DNA of 64,000 bases, taken from the NCBI GenBank assembly GCA_029449235.1, contig JANATG010000010.1, positions 372,001 to 436,000 of the forward strand, read 5' to 3'. The notes under the pieces were generated by a model that was not told the DNA's origin, did no database searches, and saw only the letters and a list, made by a program, of their open reading frames with translations. Made by a program: the position numbers and the translations under genes. The DNA comes from Linnemannia schmuckeri. Taxonomy: Eukaryota > Mortierellomycota > Mortierellomycetes > Mortierellales > Mortierellaceae. This document shows positions 45,301 to 56,049 of the stretch, piece by piece (the first letter of the stretch is position 1; each line of letters begins with the position of its first letter).

Positions 45301-48237
45301 TTGGCCTGGCTCGGTTGTGTTATTCTGTTGCGTGGGAGCCGAAGGACTGGAGGCATTAGTGGAGGTAGAGGTCCCTGCACCAGAGTCGTAGAGGCTGATC
45401 CTGTTACCGTTGACAAACCCGAATCTACTGGACTCGAAAGGATAGCCAATCGAGATTCTCTTCAGACTGAATGTCAATGGTTCACTCATCCGCTGCCGAT
45501 TCATTTCGGCCGCTACCACCTATGGACAGAACAGAAACACCCTTTGTTAGCTTAACTTCATCTATTCCATTAGCGCACCTTTTTTGTTACAAACTATAGT
45601 ACTTACAGTTGCGGACAGTTCCTCTTCACCAGGGTTCCTATCCCCAAAGATCCAGTCAAAAACTGAGTTACGTTTGGAACTACCACTGCCCTCGCCCTCA
45701 TCGCCCGATGTCGTCGTATAGATACGTGGACCGTGCTCGGCAACGTATTTTTCGCTGTAGCTGTCATGATGTCCAACAGAAGGATCGTCCTCATAACTCG
45801 ACCGGTACTCTGGCTCGCCATTCGGTAGTACCTCTGCCGTAGGCTCTCGACGACGCTGAGACCTTGCATCTAATCCATTACCACTATTCTCATCGCCACC
45901 ACTCAGAGGTCGGATGCGTCCTCCTTCCAAATCCCCGCCCATTGCTGGCTTGATAGACCCATCCTGTCTCCTCAACCGCTTGCAGTACCGAGTGATCATG
46001 AACCAGACGGCAATCATGACTGGTGTCGCACAAGCAATACCCACTGCAATCTTGACGCCAATGGGACCGATAATGCCGTGGTGTTGGTTACTTGTCTCGT
46101 CAACGTGAGGTTTGCCTACATGGGAGGGCCCTTGGTCGTTTGCCCAGATCATAAACTCGGTAGAAGCCAATTGACCCAGACTGTTGCGTACAAGCCAGCG
46201 AACACAGAGTATCATGTAACAAGGAATGTGCCCCTGGAGTTCGATCTTGCCCTCTTCAGAAGATGTTGTTGTTGGTGATTGTGTAGGCAAGTTGGATGTG
46301 AAGGAGGTGCGATTGAACCAATTGGGAATCAACGAAGAGGGACCAGCCTCTCGATTATTCTCGCTCTGCTGCCCCCAAAGATCTGTGTATGAGCAACTTG
46401 AGTTGGCGTAGGTACCAGAGGCGTTCAAAAGCGGGTTCATAGGGTTCTTGCCGAGCTTTGTGATGCTCGTATTGTTCGGAGAAGAGTTGGCTTGAGATGG
46501 AGTCACGTCAATGGGCTCAAAGAGAAACTTGTGCTCGACTGGGAGAACAGCAGCTTCGATAGGGTATGAAAGAAGAGATGCGGGCAAAAGATCGACGTTG
46601 AACAACTCGCCTGTTTTAACCCAAACATCAGGAACTGGGTGAAGAAATGAGAATGGAGTGGTACCGGAAAAAACTTGGAGCTTGAAGACGGAGGATGTGT
46701 TGAATGAATCGGCCACCTCGACGTCCAGGATAAGTCTTTCAGGAGCGTCTTGAGGAAGGTCCCCAGTCAGAGTCCAATTGGTGTGATCAAACGAGAGCCA
46801 GCTCGGAAGAGTGTTATTGAGTAGGGATAGTTCCTGGGTGGTTTCTGTTGAAAAAACCATGTCGATCCGGGTAATGTACGGTGCCCAATACTGGGTAGGC
46901 TGTGATTTTGTCAATGATTCGTCGTTGTTCATGGTGCTGTGAATGGCAAGGGTGCTGTTGAATGCTGACGCGGAGAGAGCAGCGGCAGGGGCAGCCGTGC
47001 GTGCCGGTTGTGAACATCCGTCGACGCGAAAGATCTCTGCGTCCAGTTGAAAGTTGATGTGTCGCTGTTGCGGTTCAAGAACCAGATCAGGGAGGTAACT
47101 CTGCCAGACTCGGTCCCACTCCTGCGAATAATAGAGATTGGAGGACGAACATGATCGTAGAGGGTAGGTTGAGAGACCCAGTGAATGAACACGAATCTTG
47201 ATAGTGAAACGATCTGTTGCCTGGATGTAACCGGGAACAGAGGATGCAGCGACGGTGATGGTGAGAATAGTTGTCCGTTTGTATGTTCCGATTGGGGGCG
47301 AGCCCGAGAACTCGAGTGACGACGGGTCGAATGTGAGCCAGGACGGGAGTGTGGTTGAGACATCTGACTTGACATAGTAGGTTATGGGCCCCGCTGATGA
47401 CATCACTTCAGAGGTGCTTGCAGCGCCTGCAGAGGACGCTGCAACAACAAAGGTCTCAGGGTCGAGTTGAATCCTTAGGGGGATGGCCTGTCCTTCCCAG
47501 ACCTCTGCATCTGCATAGGACTCAAAGATCGAAGGAACAGCTCCTTTCCCTGTCATCGCCGTCCCGCTGCTTGTTGCTGAACCACCTTGGTCCACCCGTC
47601 GCTGTAGACGCAGTTGTTGCTGTGGTTGGCGGGTTTGTTCCTGCTGTTCCTGCTCCTGCTTCTGCTGCTGTTCCTGTTCTTGTACTTCTTCTTGTTGATC
47701 CTGCTTCTGTTGAGAGATTTGTTGTGATATTGGGAGATTTTGAATAATCTCGGGGGGTGCATCTACTCCTGATGCTGAGGCAACCAGGAATGTGAGATTC
47801 ATGATATCGGTTGTTGTTACAGTAGTATCTGCTGTCGAGTGTGGAGGTGGCGACGACAAGGCAGATGTTGATTTAAGAACACGGAGGTGCACGTTATGAA
47901 ACCCAATGTCTGCGTTGGTGGGTGTTCCTGAGAATGTCCGTGTGGCAGCATCAAAGGAGAGCCATGGCGCTAAGGGCTGCACAAATTCAAAGCTCCATGT
48001 GTCCAGCAAGGGCGACTGGTCCTGACTGTTGAGCGAGTAGAGAATGGCGTCGTGTTGAAGTGTGAATGTAAAGAAGGTGGATTCGCGTGCAAGAGGGAGG
48101 AGTAATGAGGGATGAGGAAGGGGGAATTCGATGGCAGGGTCTGATGAAGAGGAAGAGGGTCGTGAATGGGCGAAGAGGGGAGTCGCGACCAGGAAGAGAG
48201 TCACGCGAATCTGTGTTGAGAAGAACCGGAGAATCAT
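42364..48237 (-). CDS. Axl2-like cadherin-domain (CADG) membrane protein with very long cytoplasmic tail
   Basis: Exons 48237-45607 and 45519-42364 join in phase 0 across an 87-base intron to give 1928 aa. The start chosen is the ATG before a signal peptide (MILRFFSTQIRVTLFLVATP). A longer frame begins at 48378 but adds sequence ahead of the signal. The ectodomain has at least three dystroglycan-type cadherin-like repeats marked by PWLSFD, PSWLTFD and PSWLSFD at roughly residues 95, 290 and 470, with a Gln/Glu-rich insert between the first and second. One membrane helix is at about 727-749 (VKIAVGIACATPVMIAVWF), followed by a basic RYCKRLRR stop-transfer. Yeast Axl2 marks bud sites and recruits septin and polarity factors through its tail. 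Here the tail of about 1180 residues is Ser/Pro-rich and disordered-looking. Orthology rests on architecture. Confidence 0.75.
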
Positions 48238-50523
48238 CTTTTTGGTTGATGGAGGAGCGAATTGTGGTTTGTAGAGCAAGAAAAGAGTGTAGAAAAAGGA
48301 AATGTTGGCCCTAAGTGGATCGAAAGTTTCAAGTAGGGTATGGTTAGAACATAGATCAAATAGGTATGTGAGGATCAACAGTGTGAGGATGTGGCGTCAG
48401 AGACACACACCTTTTTAATGAATGTTTTTTCGTTGTGTTACTGAAGCAACTACGAACAACAGACGAGAGAAAAGAGAAGGGTCGATCACGAGGATGATCT
48501 TGGATGTATAAGTAGGATGGAAGGATATGAAAGTAAGTCGGATAGGATGAAGGAGATGAAGGAGGGAAAATGTAGATATAAAGAGAAATGAAAGGCCGAA
48601 CAGGTGGAGGAAGGAGAAGAAGAAGACAGAAACAAAAGGGAAAGAAGAGGTAAGAGAAAGAGAAGAAAGAAAAGAGAAGGATACAAAGACATGTAGAAGC
48701 AGGAGCACCAGCAGCATTGACTGTGATCCATGAAGGGGACGGGATGGAAGGAGGGATTAGACAATTTTTTTTTCGTTCATCACAGGGAAGAACGAAGGAA
48801 AGGGTGCATGGAGCTGATTCTGGATATCATTTGATGCGGTGTGTTTACTGTCTGTCTAAAGGCGGGGGACATAGACAGTGAGCGAGGAGGGGGAGAGGGA
48901 GGACAAGGATGGCTGAAGATGAGCAGCAATGGTGTGTTGAAAGAGGAGGCACAGAGAGAGGGGACAAGAACACTCTTACACCATCCTTATAGAGAGAGAA
49001 GAACACGAATAGCAATTTTGGGGGATACACCACTCAAAGGGGTTTGGGTGTCCTCTCTATGTCTCTGTCTTGCCCTCTCTGTCCTTCTATACCTGCCTGT
49101 CGTTGTGTCTGGCTTTCTGTTTTATTATATGCTATCCTTCCAAAAGGAAGGAAACGGTGACAACGGACACATCAACGACCTCAATTGCCCTCCTTGGAAT
49201 AATTCATTCATTCATTTATCTATTCAATCCCTCCTTTCCATTTTCCTTTTTCTGCATGGTAAGCAAGTGACACTAAGTTTTCTTTTTTATCGCCCCAGTC
49301 TCTTCCTCATTGACCCTCTCTCTCTCATCCCGTTTCTTTTTTCTTTGAAGTCCCCCATCTCTTTGCAGTGACACTCTTTCTTTTTCTTTCGCTTTCTTAT
49401 TATTTTATCCCTTTTCTTTCTCCTTGATCTTATTTTCTCAATCTCGGGATAACTATTTCCTCTTGCGGTTGGTTTGTTCGCTATCCACTTTATTTTTTGT
49501 TGTTTTGCCCTGAAAAGCATGTCGAGAGCCCTTTGTGTGTTATTTTTGAATATGACGGACGGAGCACTCAGCACCACACCCGTTCAACTCCACAAGTGGC
49601 GTCCGGGAGCTGGTGGCTGTTTGAAGAGCTGTTTCTGCATATTTCGAGGATGGAAAACGGGGGTTATGAAAAAAGAGATGGAGAGAAGGACCATGAACTC
49701 CTTCTCTAAGAGGAAAAAAATGCGACTTGTAACAGAAAGAGAGTGGCAAAAGGGGGTGAATTGGATGGAGTGAATGGAAAGTGAAAAGGACTGCATTAGA
49801 AACACAGGAGTCTTATCCTTGTGCTTATTCATATTTTTGTTGTGTCCCCTTCCTTTTGTTTGCCTTTTGCGATTATCCCTCCCTTTTCTCTCTTCTACTT
49901 GTTTGTTACACTTCGACGCTTGCAATGGATGCTATGTGCGATGAAAGAGCCGTCATGAGAAGCGAAAAAAGGGAGACATGGGGTGAAGAGAAAAAAACGA
50001 AGAGTGGAGAGGAAGGCTTGAGAAGAGAATAGGGATAGTACAAAAGGGGAGAGATCACACGAGAAAGAGAGATGCACGAGGGGTCGATGAGGTAGGGGGA
50101 AGAAGGAGAGAGAGATAGTGGAGGGAACAGGGCGCCGATGAAAGAAAGGAAAGAGGAGTCTAGTAGACAAGCAAGAAGTAGATAAGCCATCGTGGGAGGA
50201 GGATATCTACCGCATGACAGCAAAAAAAAAGGGAGACCCTGGCTTGTTTGTTGACACAGCATTGGGGGTTGAATCATCAGAGTGAACATATGCCAGGAGT
50301 AGCCAGGTAGGTTTGGATAAGCTCAGAGAATGTTTGCTACTGCGGATCTAGGATTTTGACTGGAACACGCTGTGGTTGTTGCTAGTGTTTTATAATGACG
50401 CGTTATGTTCAGTGGAACAGCCGTTTTATTCTCACACGACCAGAAGAAGACACCATGACGCGACTTGTGAGGTTCTTTCTCTTTGGTGTCTGATCACTGA
50501 GCACTGATCATTTCATTTAGTAG
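48238..50523. other. Intergenic region (left part of the divergent Axl2-like / Vms1 promoter interval)
   Basis: About 2.3 kb with no credible gene. From 48430 to 48720 the minus strand is C/T-rich, a likely leader for the Axl2-like gene. From 49270 to 49450 the + strand is C/T-rich. Before the LINE arrived, this DNA was continuous with 56064-56390. Confidence 0.5.
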
Positions 50524-50534
50524 CGCGTCTTCTT

Positions 50535-50537
<3 letters not shown>
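50524..50537 (+). repeat. LINE target-site duplication, left copy
   Basis: CGCGTCTTCTTAGA, identical to 56050-56063. It abuts the poly(A) end of the element (T tract on +). Confidence 0.9.
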
Positions 50538-50574
<37 letters not shown>

Positions 50575-50582
50575 TCTTTTTA

Positions 50583-53500
50583 TTAGTGGCTTGTGTCCGT
50601 AGACTTAATATGATTATTTTGTGCAATAGTTTTGTGTATTTCTTTTGTGATGTTTTTGGAGATATCGTCCCAAGACTGGGTCTGATCATGCAAAAAGAGG
50701 GTGATGTTGGCTGTGTGGACCCCAATCAGGCAACATGCTAAGAGCTGAGGAGCGGAGATGTTGTACTCGGGTTTGATGGAGAACTCAGGAGGCGTGAAAG
50801 AGAGGAGCGAGTGTAAATCCTCGTCCGACCAGAGGGGCTTGTCGGTATATTCCTTCAACGTGGACTGCCATGCCAGATATTTGGCAGAGCACTGAAAGAC
50901 GTAGTGATTCTTGTCTGCTCTCTGCTCTCTACATCCCCGCATTTCGCACTTTGGGTCTTGATTCCAGCGGTGAGCACGGAGTGTGCCACATGGAAGAATG
51001 TCTCGCTTGTATCGCCACCATATTGTGCGGGCTCTGTGAGGAATCTTTGCACGCCAGAACTTGCGCCATTGGGATGCAGATCCTTCCTCAGAGCGGGACG
51101 TTGATACAGTGGGGGACGGGTCTGTCCCTGGTAGCGGGGAGGAGGATAGGAAGTGCCGTAGTTGTTTGGTGGTAGCAGCGCCAAAAGTCACAATGCTCTT
51201 GCCGGCTCCATAGAGTACTATGGACAGTACTCGTTGTTGGATCCGGTCGCCTACCAGTCCCGCCGGCGGGTCCTGTATCACAGTGAGGTAGGCCTGCGAC
51301 ATACTCCTGATTTTTGATTGGACGAGTTGGGAGACCAGACTTTCCCGTTCCTGCTTCAGTTTGCTTGTCAGCTCAGGCTTATTAGTCACTCGGTACTTGT
51401 TGCTCTTGTCCATGGTCAACAAGAACAAATCACTGATTCGAGTTTTAAGTGGGGGTACGGTGTTATCAGCGGACGGAAACCACCATTCGACTGGGGAAGC
51501 CGCAAAGGTGGATGAATCTGGGGGACTGGCTTTGGTAATAGATGCCTTGAGGGAGGGCAGTTTGGTGGCTGCAACCACCATACGCTGGAGACTGGGGAAT
51601 CCGGCTAGCATAGAGCGGTATGGGATATCTTCCGGTGCAACAACAAAGGCGAGGCGATGCGTCGAATTAGTCCGCCATTGAATGATATCCAGAGCAATAT
51701 CCTTTCCCCAGGACGCCGTGGAGGAAACCGCATTACGGAGATGTTTGAGCTGGAAGACCTGGAACTGGGTGGCAGGGTCAATTACACCTAGTCCGCCCTT
51801 GTGACGTGGAGAGGTGATAGTACTCCATGCCGCTGCTGGCTTGAAGTTGCAGACAAACGCAGTGACAATCTGTCGAACTCTGGATAGGAACTGAGTGGGA
51901 AAAGGAACCACCCACGCGAGGTGCCAAAGGCGTGATAGAATGAGGGCGTTGACAATGGTGGCCCTGCCCAGGACTGATAGGGTGCGAGAAGAGTGTATGT
52001 CGAGACCTGCTTTGATTTTGGCGTAGATCTTGTCCCAGAATGTCTTCTCCTGATCCTTGCCAAAGAAGATCGGGAAACCCAAGTAGGTCAGCGCATCCTG
52101 GGAGGTGGAGTCATGCCATTGGATATCAAGGGCCATTAGATGACCCTTGAGTTGCGGGTCGGCCGAGCGAGACATAGGGAATGCAATGGTTTTGTTAAGG
52201 TTGACTTTGGCATTCGAGGCCCGACCGTAGAGGGTAAGCGCGTCATCGAGGGCCTCCCATTCCGCCACCGAGGAGACTAGTGCCAGTAAATCGTCGGCAT
52301 AAGCCCCGTGCTTCACCGATTGCTGTCGTGCCGGGATCGTGATTCCCTGGACCTCTGGAGATGACTGGATGTATGCCAGAAGCGGCTCAAAGGCGAGGTT
52401 GAAAAGAAGTGGTGACAGGGGGTCTCCTTGTCGAAGACCTCTGGATTGTGTGAAGGGGTCTGAAAGAACGCCGTTAATGTTGAGGGAGATCCTAGTGGAA
52501 AAGAAAAGCATTGTGATGCTTCTGACGATTGGGTGAGGGAACCCAAACTTCTTCAGCACCGCCTCCAGATAAGTCGGATGAACTCTGTCGTATGCTTTCT
52601 CCTGATCCAAAAGGATTCCGACATGTTTCAGCTTCCTTGCCCTGCAATAATCCCGTAAGTTGTTGAGCACCAGTCCATTGTCTGCAATGTGCCGTCCAGC
52701 CGTGAATCCCGTCTGGTACGGACCCGTCAAAGTCCTCATGTATGGTTGAATCCGGAGAGTGAGAATCTTGGTGAATATCTTAGCGTCCGAGTTGATAAGG
52801 GATAGGGGGCGCCAGTTCGAGAGACGAGACGCGTCTCCCTTTTTGTAGAGTAGGATCATAACAGTTTCCTGCCAGGAAAGAGGAAAGGTCGAATCCAGTA
52901 GTGCCTCATTCAATACCGCAAGGAGAAGTATGCGAATCCAGGGGATGTTGATGATATGTCGGTATAGCTCGAAAGGAAGTCCATCTCGACCTGGTGCCTT
53001 GGAGTGAGGGGCCATGCCTATCGCCTCCTCTAGCTCCTGGTCGCTGATCCTCAAAGTAAGTCCAACTTTGTCGATGTCTGTGAGTGTAGCTGTTGGAGGG
53101 AGGGAGTCTAGAAGTAGCTGAGTGGCGTGTTCATCTGACTGGTCGGGGGTATAGAGATGAGAATAAAAATCAGCTGCCACTTGTAGTCGTTCTTCCGCCG
53201 TCGTAGTAAGGTCGTTTGTTGTGGGATTGTGAAGGGCTGGGACGAGTCTCTTTTTGAATCGCTGGGCAATAGCTCTGAAAAAGTATCTTGTACTGGCCTC
53301 GCCTTTCTCTCGCCAGGTGGTGCCCGATCGTAATGCATACGTATCTAGTTCCTCCGTTGTCTGATGCTGAAGAAAGATTTCCAGCGCCTCGAGTTCCTGC
53401 GCCAGGGTAGCCTTTGTCGCTCCAGAGGCACGGGCAAAGTCAGCTAGGAGAGTTTGGCGTGTGTTGTTGAGTTCCTGAATGGCGGACTGTCGATCCCTTC

Positions 53501-54398
53501 GTTTGGAGATAGAGGTTTTGATGCAGAAACGTTTGATGTTGTCCTTAATCCTGTCCCAATGTTGTTGGTGGTTCTCGAGAGGGAGGGGATCAGCAAGGGT
53601 CGAAAGAAAACCATCTAGTTCATCCCGGAAGTCGGCGCTGTCGAGCAATCGCGCATTCATACGCCATAGTCCCCGGCCCATCTGTGGTACAGTGCTAGGA
53701 GTCAGGGTCAGTATCAGCATATCATGGTCTGAAAAAGGAGAAGAACAAAGTTGCTCTGGTTTGGAGACCTGTGAGAGGAGAGAAAAGGAAGAAAAGATAT
53801 AGTCGATGGTGGTTCGGGTTTTATTCCCGGTGTGGGTAAAGGTGGTATTGGGAATAGTATGGGGGGGCGTGATGCAGTCTACTAGATGAGAATTAACCCA
53901 GTCTTGGAACTCTGGGTGTGGTCTGGAGTGATGGTGCTGGTAATTGAGATCACCAAGAAGGAAAGCGTGTCGAGGAGGGGAGAGGAAGAAAGGAAGTGAA
54001 AGGCAGTCGAGGAAAAACTGTTTTCTGTCAGTAGGGTTAGCGTCCGCATACATGACACAAAAGGTGGCTTCAAAAGATAGGGAGGATGACTTAATGCTGG
54101 CAGTTATGACTCTACCATCAAGGGAGGTGGAGGAAGAAGTGATAGAGAAGGAGGGATCACGAATGAGGAGTGCACAGTGCCTTGTCCACACTGCATCATT
54201 GCAATTGAAAATTTGGTTAAGTATTTGTTGCTGGTGGGTGTTCGGTCCTGGGGAGTCAAATCCCAGTTCTTGCAGGGCCAGAATGCTGTTGTCAGTTTGT
54301 CGAAGCCAGGTGTAAAAGTTTGACTGGTTGTTGGGGCCAATAGTCCTTTGGAGGTGCTGCTTGCGCATGCCTCGCACATTCAGTGTCGCTATCCGCAT
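50583..54398 (-). CDS. LINE ORF2: AP endonuclease - reverse transcriptase
   Basis: Encodes 1271 aa. The N-terminal apurinic-endonuclease-like domain, residues 1 to about 230, starts MRIATLNVRGMR (Asn7) and has LALQELGF (Glu44), LLGDLNYQHHHS, IDYIFSS and the terminal SDH motif. The reverse transcriptase, about 440-760, shows KAPGRDGLPFELY, NWRPLSLINSDAKIFTKIL, QGDPLSPLLFNLAFEPLL and the catalytic Y700-A-D-D703. The C-terminal region has a CCHC zinc motif, CEMRGCREQRADKNHYVFQC. No RNase H is evident. No stops or frameshifts break it. Its ATG shares a base with the ORF1 stop codon, suggesting coupled translation. Confidence 0.95.
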   Translation of the reverse strand: MRIATLNVRGMRKQHLQRTIGPNNQSNFYTWLRQTDNSILALQELGFDSPGPNTHQQQILNQIFNCNDAVWTRHCALLIRDPSFSITSSSTSLDGRVITASIKSSSLSFEATFCVMYADANPTDRKQFFLDCLSLPFFLSPPRHAFLLGDLNYQHHHSRPHPEFQDWVNSHLVDCITPPHTIPNTTFTHTGNKTRTTIDYIFSSFSLLSQVSKPEQLCSSPFSDHDMLILTLTPSTVPQMGRGLWRMNARLLDSADFRDELDGFLSTLADPLPLENHQQHWDRIKDNIKRFCIKTSISKRRDRQSAIQELNNTRQTLLADFARASGATKATLAQELEALEIFLQHQTTEELDTYALRSGTTWREKGEASTRYFFRAIAQRFKKRLVPALHNPTTNDLTTTAEERLQVAADFYSHLYTPDQSDEHATQLLLDSLPPTATLTDIDKVGLTLRISDQELEEAIGMAPHSKAPGRDGLPFELYRHIINIPWIRILLLAVLNEALLDSTFPLSWQETVMILLYKKGDASRLSNWRPLSLINSDAKIFTKILTLRIQPYMRTLTGPYQTGFTAGRHIADNGLVLNNLRDYCRARKLKHVGILLDQEKAYDRVHPTYLEAVLKKFGFPHPIVRSITMLFFSTRISLNINGVLSDPFTQSRGLRQGDPLSPLLFNLAFEPLLAYIQSSPEVQGITIPARQQSVKHGAYADDLLALVSSVAEWEALDDALTLYGRASNAKVNLNKTIAFPMSRSADPQLKGHLMALDIQWHDSTSQDALTYLGFPIFFGKDQEKTFWDKIYAKIKAGLDIHSSRTLSVLGRATIVNALILSRLWHLAWVVPFPTQFLSRVRQIVTAFVCNFKPAAAWSTITSPRHKGGLGVIDPATQFQVFQLKHLRNAVSSTASWGKDIALDIIQWRTNSTHRLAFVVAPEDIPYRSMLAGFPSLQRMVVAATKLPSLKASITKASPPDSSTFAASPVEWWFPSADNTVPPLKTRISDLFLLTMDKSNKYRVTNKPELTSKLKQERESLVSQLVQSKIRSMSQAYLTVIQDPPAGLVGDRIQQRVLSIVLYGAGKSIVTFGAATTKQLRHFLSSSPLPGTDPSPTVSTSRSEEGSASQWRKFWRAKIPHRARTIWWRYKRDILPCGTLRAHRWNQDPKCEMRGCREQRADKNHYVFQCSAKYLAWQSTLKEYTDKPLWSDEDLHSLLSFTPPEFSIKPEYNISAPQLLACCLIGVHTANITLFLHDQTQSWDDISKNITKEIHKTIAQNNHIKSTDTSH

Positions 54399-56020
54399 TA
54401 ATGTTGAGTACGGGGGGAGCGACGCTTGTCAGTATTCTTGGGTGAGGTTCCCAATGCTTGAGATACCACCTTCTTCATCGAAGTGAGCAAGCCATTTTGG
54501 GAGGAGTGAGGTGAAACGTCATAGACTTGGGAAAGGGTAGGAGAAGATGTGTAAACGGATGAGTGGTCGTCGGGATACTCGCTGTTAGGATTTTTTCTAG
54601 AATGAACGGAATGGGCTCTTCTACCCTTCAGCGATTTAGTTGATCGAGTCGATCTTATAGAAAAGGCCGAACGAGCCGAACGGACTGACTGCGCCGAAGA
54701 GGTGGACATTTCGTCAACCTGTCGTTTGTTGGGCTTATTTGGTGTCTGTGCACTGGCGACGTCGACATCGAGAGCGGCAATCGCAGCAGCCTGTGAGGCT
54801 GTGACAGGTGGCAACTCCTCATTCGTGGAAGAGGGAGGCGAGGGGGTTGAATGGGATGAGGCAGTTGGAGTTGGTGTGAATTTTAAGTTTGTGATCTCAG
54901 GGGTAAAGTTAAAAGATGGTGTGGGGACCTGGTCAACGTCCATACCAGAGGGAGTGTTTGGGACAGGGGATGAAGGAATAGTCTCCGGGACAACTTCAGA
55001 GTCCTCAGATGACAGGGAAGTTGCCTCGGGAGCAGTACTCTGAGGAGAAGAAGATGAAGGAGGAAGGGGAACAGAAGGGTTGGAAGAGGAAGAAGATTTG
55101 TCAGCCGAAAGGTCTCTCACAGGCTCCTTACCTTTGCTGGCCTTGTTATCTCTTTCAGAGAACCTACTACATTGATATGTGATGTGGCCTGCTGCCTTGC
55201 ACTTGTAGCAGATCAAAGATAGTCTGCTGGGGCAGCGGTTGAGGATGTGACCGTCCTGTCTGCAATAGTTACAGAAGGGGGAACTGCCCGCCCATTGAAT
55301 CCTGACCGGTGCCTTCTGGTGGTGAGGGATCATAAGCGTGCGCTCCATCGAGACATCTTCAGGGGTGTAGACGCCCTTAACGTAGACATAAAATAGGTGG
55401 GTGGGTGCAAAAATCGCCTTTGAAGAAGGAAAGGTAGGGATCTCAATCCTGATAACCTTGCCCATCTTCTTCTTGGTCTGGATAAAGTCGATCACTCTTT
55501 GATAGAGTAGGTCGCCCGTATCTTGAGAGGACTGGAACTGATAGTTGGAAAATATGAGTTTGGTGATGATATAGTCCATGTTGGATGAAAGAGGGTGGTG
55601 GGGGATGCCTTTGAAGGTGATGGGCTTTGTGGAGAGGGTGGCGGCATCCAGGCGCTCATGGTAGACCACCTCAATTCGTCGCTGTTTGTCGGGGCAATTG
55701 AAGGCGTTGATGCTGATGATGGGCATGGTAAGCTTGGAAGCTTCAATAAGCGTCTTGTGGGTTGTGAATACCGCATCTAGAAAGTCCCCAACGGGAGTGG
55801 AGCTGGGAGCCATGTACGCAATCGCCTTCGGGTTGACGAGTTCCACGCGGGCACCCTTGTGTTGGGGGGCAATCTTGGCAAGGTGACCGTCAGTGGGATC
55901 GTTGAACACCGAGATGAGTTTAGGAGAGGTAATGCTGTTGGTGTTGGCAGCCTTAGAGGCATAGGAGGGAGGCGGGGGAGTGGGTGGGTCCCCCTCTTGG
56001 GGACGGCGCGATTCTGTCAT
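54398..56020 (-). CDS. LINE ORF1: Gag-like nucleic-acid-binding protein
   Basis: Encodes 540 aa starting MTESRRPQEGDPPTPPPP. An in-frame extension to 56104 is rejected because it crosses the target-site duplication into host DNA. Two CCHC zinc knuckles of form Cx2Cx4Hx4C lie near residues 250-285: CNYCRQDGHILNRC and CYKCKAAGHITYQC. Upstream is an alpha/beta region, and downstream a Ser/Thr/Pro-rich then basic tail (SVRSARSAFSIRSTRSTKSL). By analogy with other LINEs it binds the element RNA to form the particle used for retrotransposition. Confidence 0.9.
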   Translation of the reverse strand: MTESRRPQEGDPPTPPPPSYASKAANTNSITSPKLISVFNDPTDGHLAKIAPQHKGARVELVNPKAIAYMAPSSTPVGDFLDAVFTTHKTLIEASKLTMPIISINAFNCPDKQRRIEVVYHERLDAATLSTKPITFKGIPHHPLSSNMDYIITKLIFSNYQFQSSQDTGDLLYQRVIDFIQTKKKMGKVIRIEIPTFPSSKAIFAPTHLFYVYVKGVYTPEDVSMERTLMIPHHQKAPVRIQWAGSSPFCNYCRQDGHILNRCPSRLSLICYKCKAAGHITYQCSRFSERDNKASKGKEPVRDLSADKSSSSSNPSVPLPPSSSSPQSTAPEATSLSSEDSEVVPETIPSSPVPNTPSGMDVDQVPTPSFNFTPEITNLKFTPTPTASSHSTPSPPSSTNEELPPVTASQAAAIAALDVDVASAQTPNKPNKRQVDEMSTSSAQSVRSARSAFSIRSTRSTKSLKGRRAHSVHSRKNPNSEYPDDHSSVYTSSPTLSQVYDVSPHSSQNGLLTSMKKVVSQALGTSPKNTDKRRSPRTQH

Positions 56021-56049
56021 GGGAATGAAGGTTTGCGCAAGATTGAGAT

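Larger units (their letters stand above)
50538..56049 (-). mobile_element. Intact APE-type non-LTR retrotransposon (LINE), two ORFs
   Basis: The element spans 5512 bases on the minus strand between identical 14-bp duplications. It starts 29 bases before the ORF1 ATG and ends in A34 (50571-50538). ORF1 is a CCHC Gag-like protein and ORF2 carries endonuclease plus reverse transcriptase. Both are open and overlap as TAATG. The 3' untranslated part between the ORF2 stop and the poly(A) is only about 11 bases. Gene order and domain content resemble L1/Tad-type fungal elements; no RNase H domain was recognised. Exact duplications, a long unbroken poly(A) and open frames point to a recent insertion. 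It sits in the promoter interval of the Vms1-like gene, opposite in orientation to it. Confidence 0.9.

Noticed and set aside
49474..49773. 99-codon frame on + in the 48-50 kb gap
   Set aside because: No domain, poor start context and odd composition; kept only as a possible transcript region.
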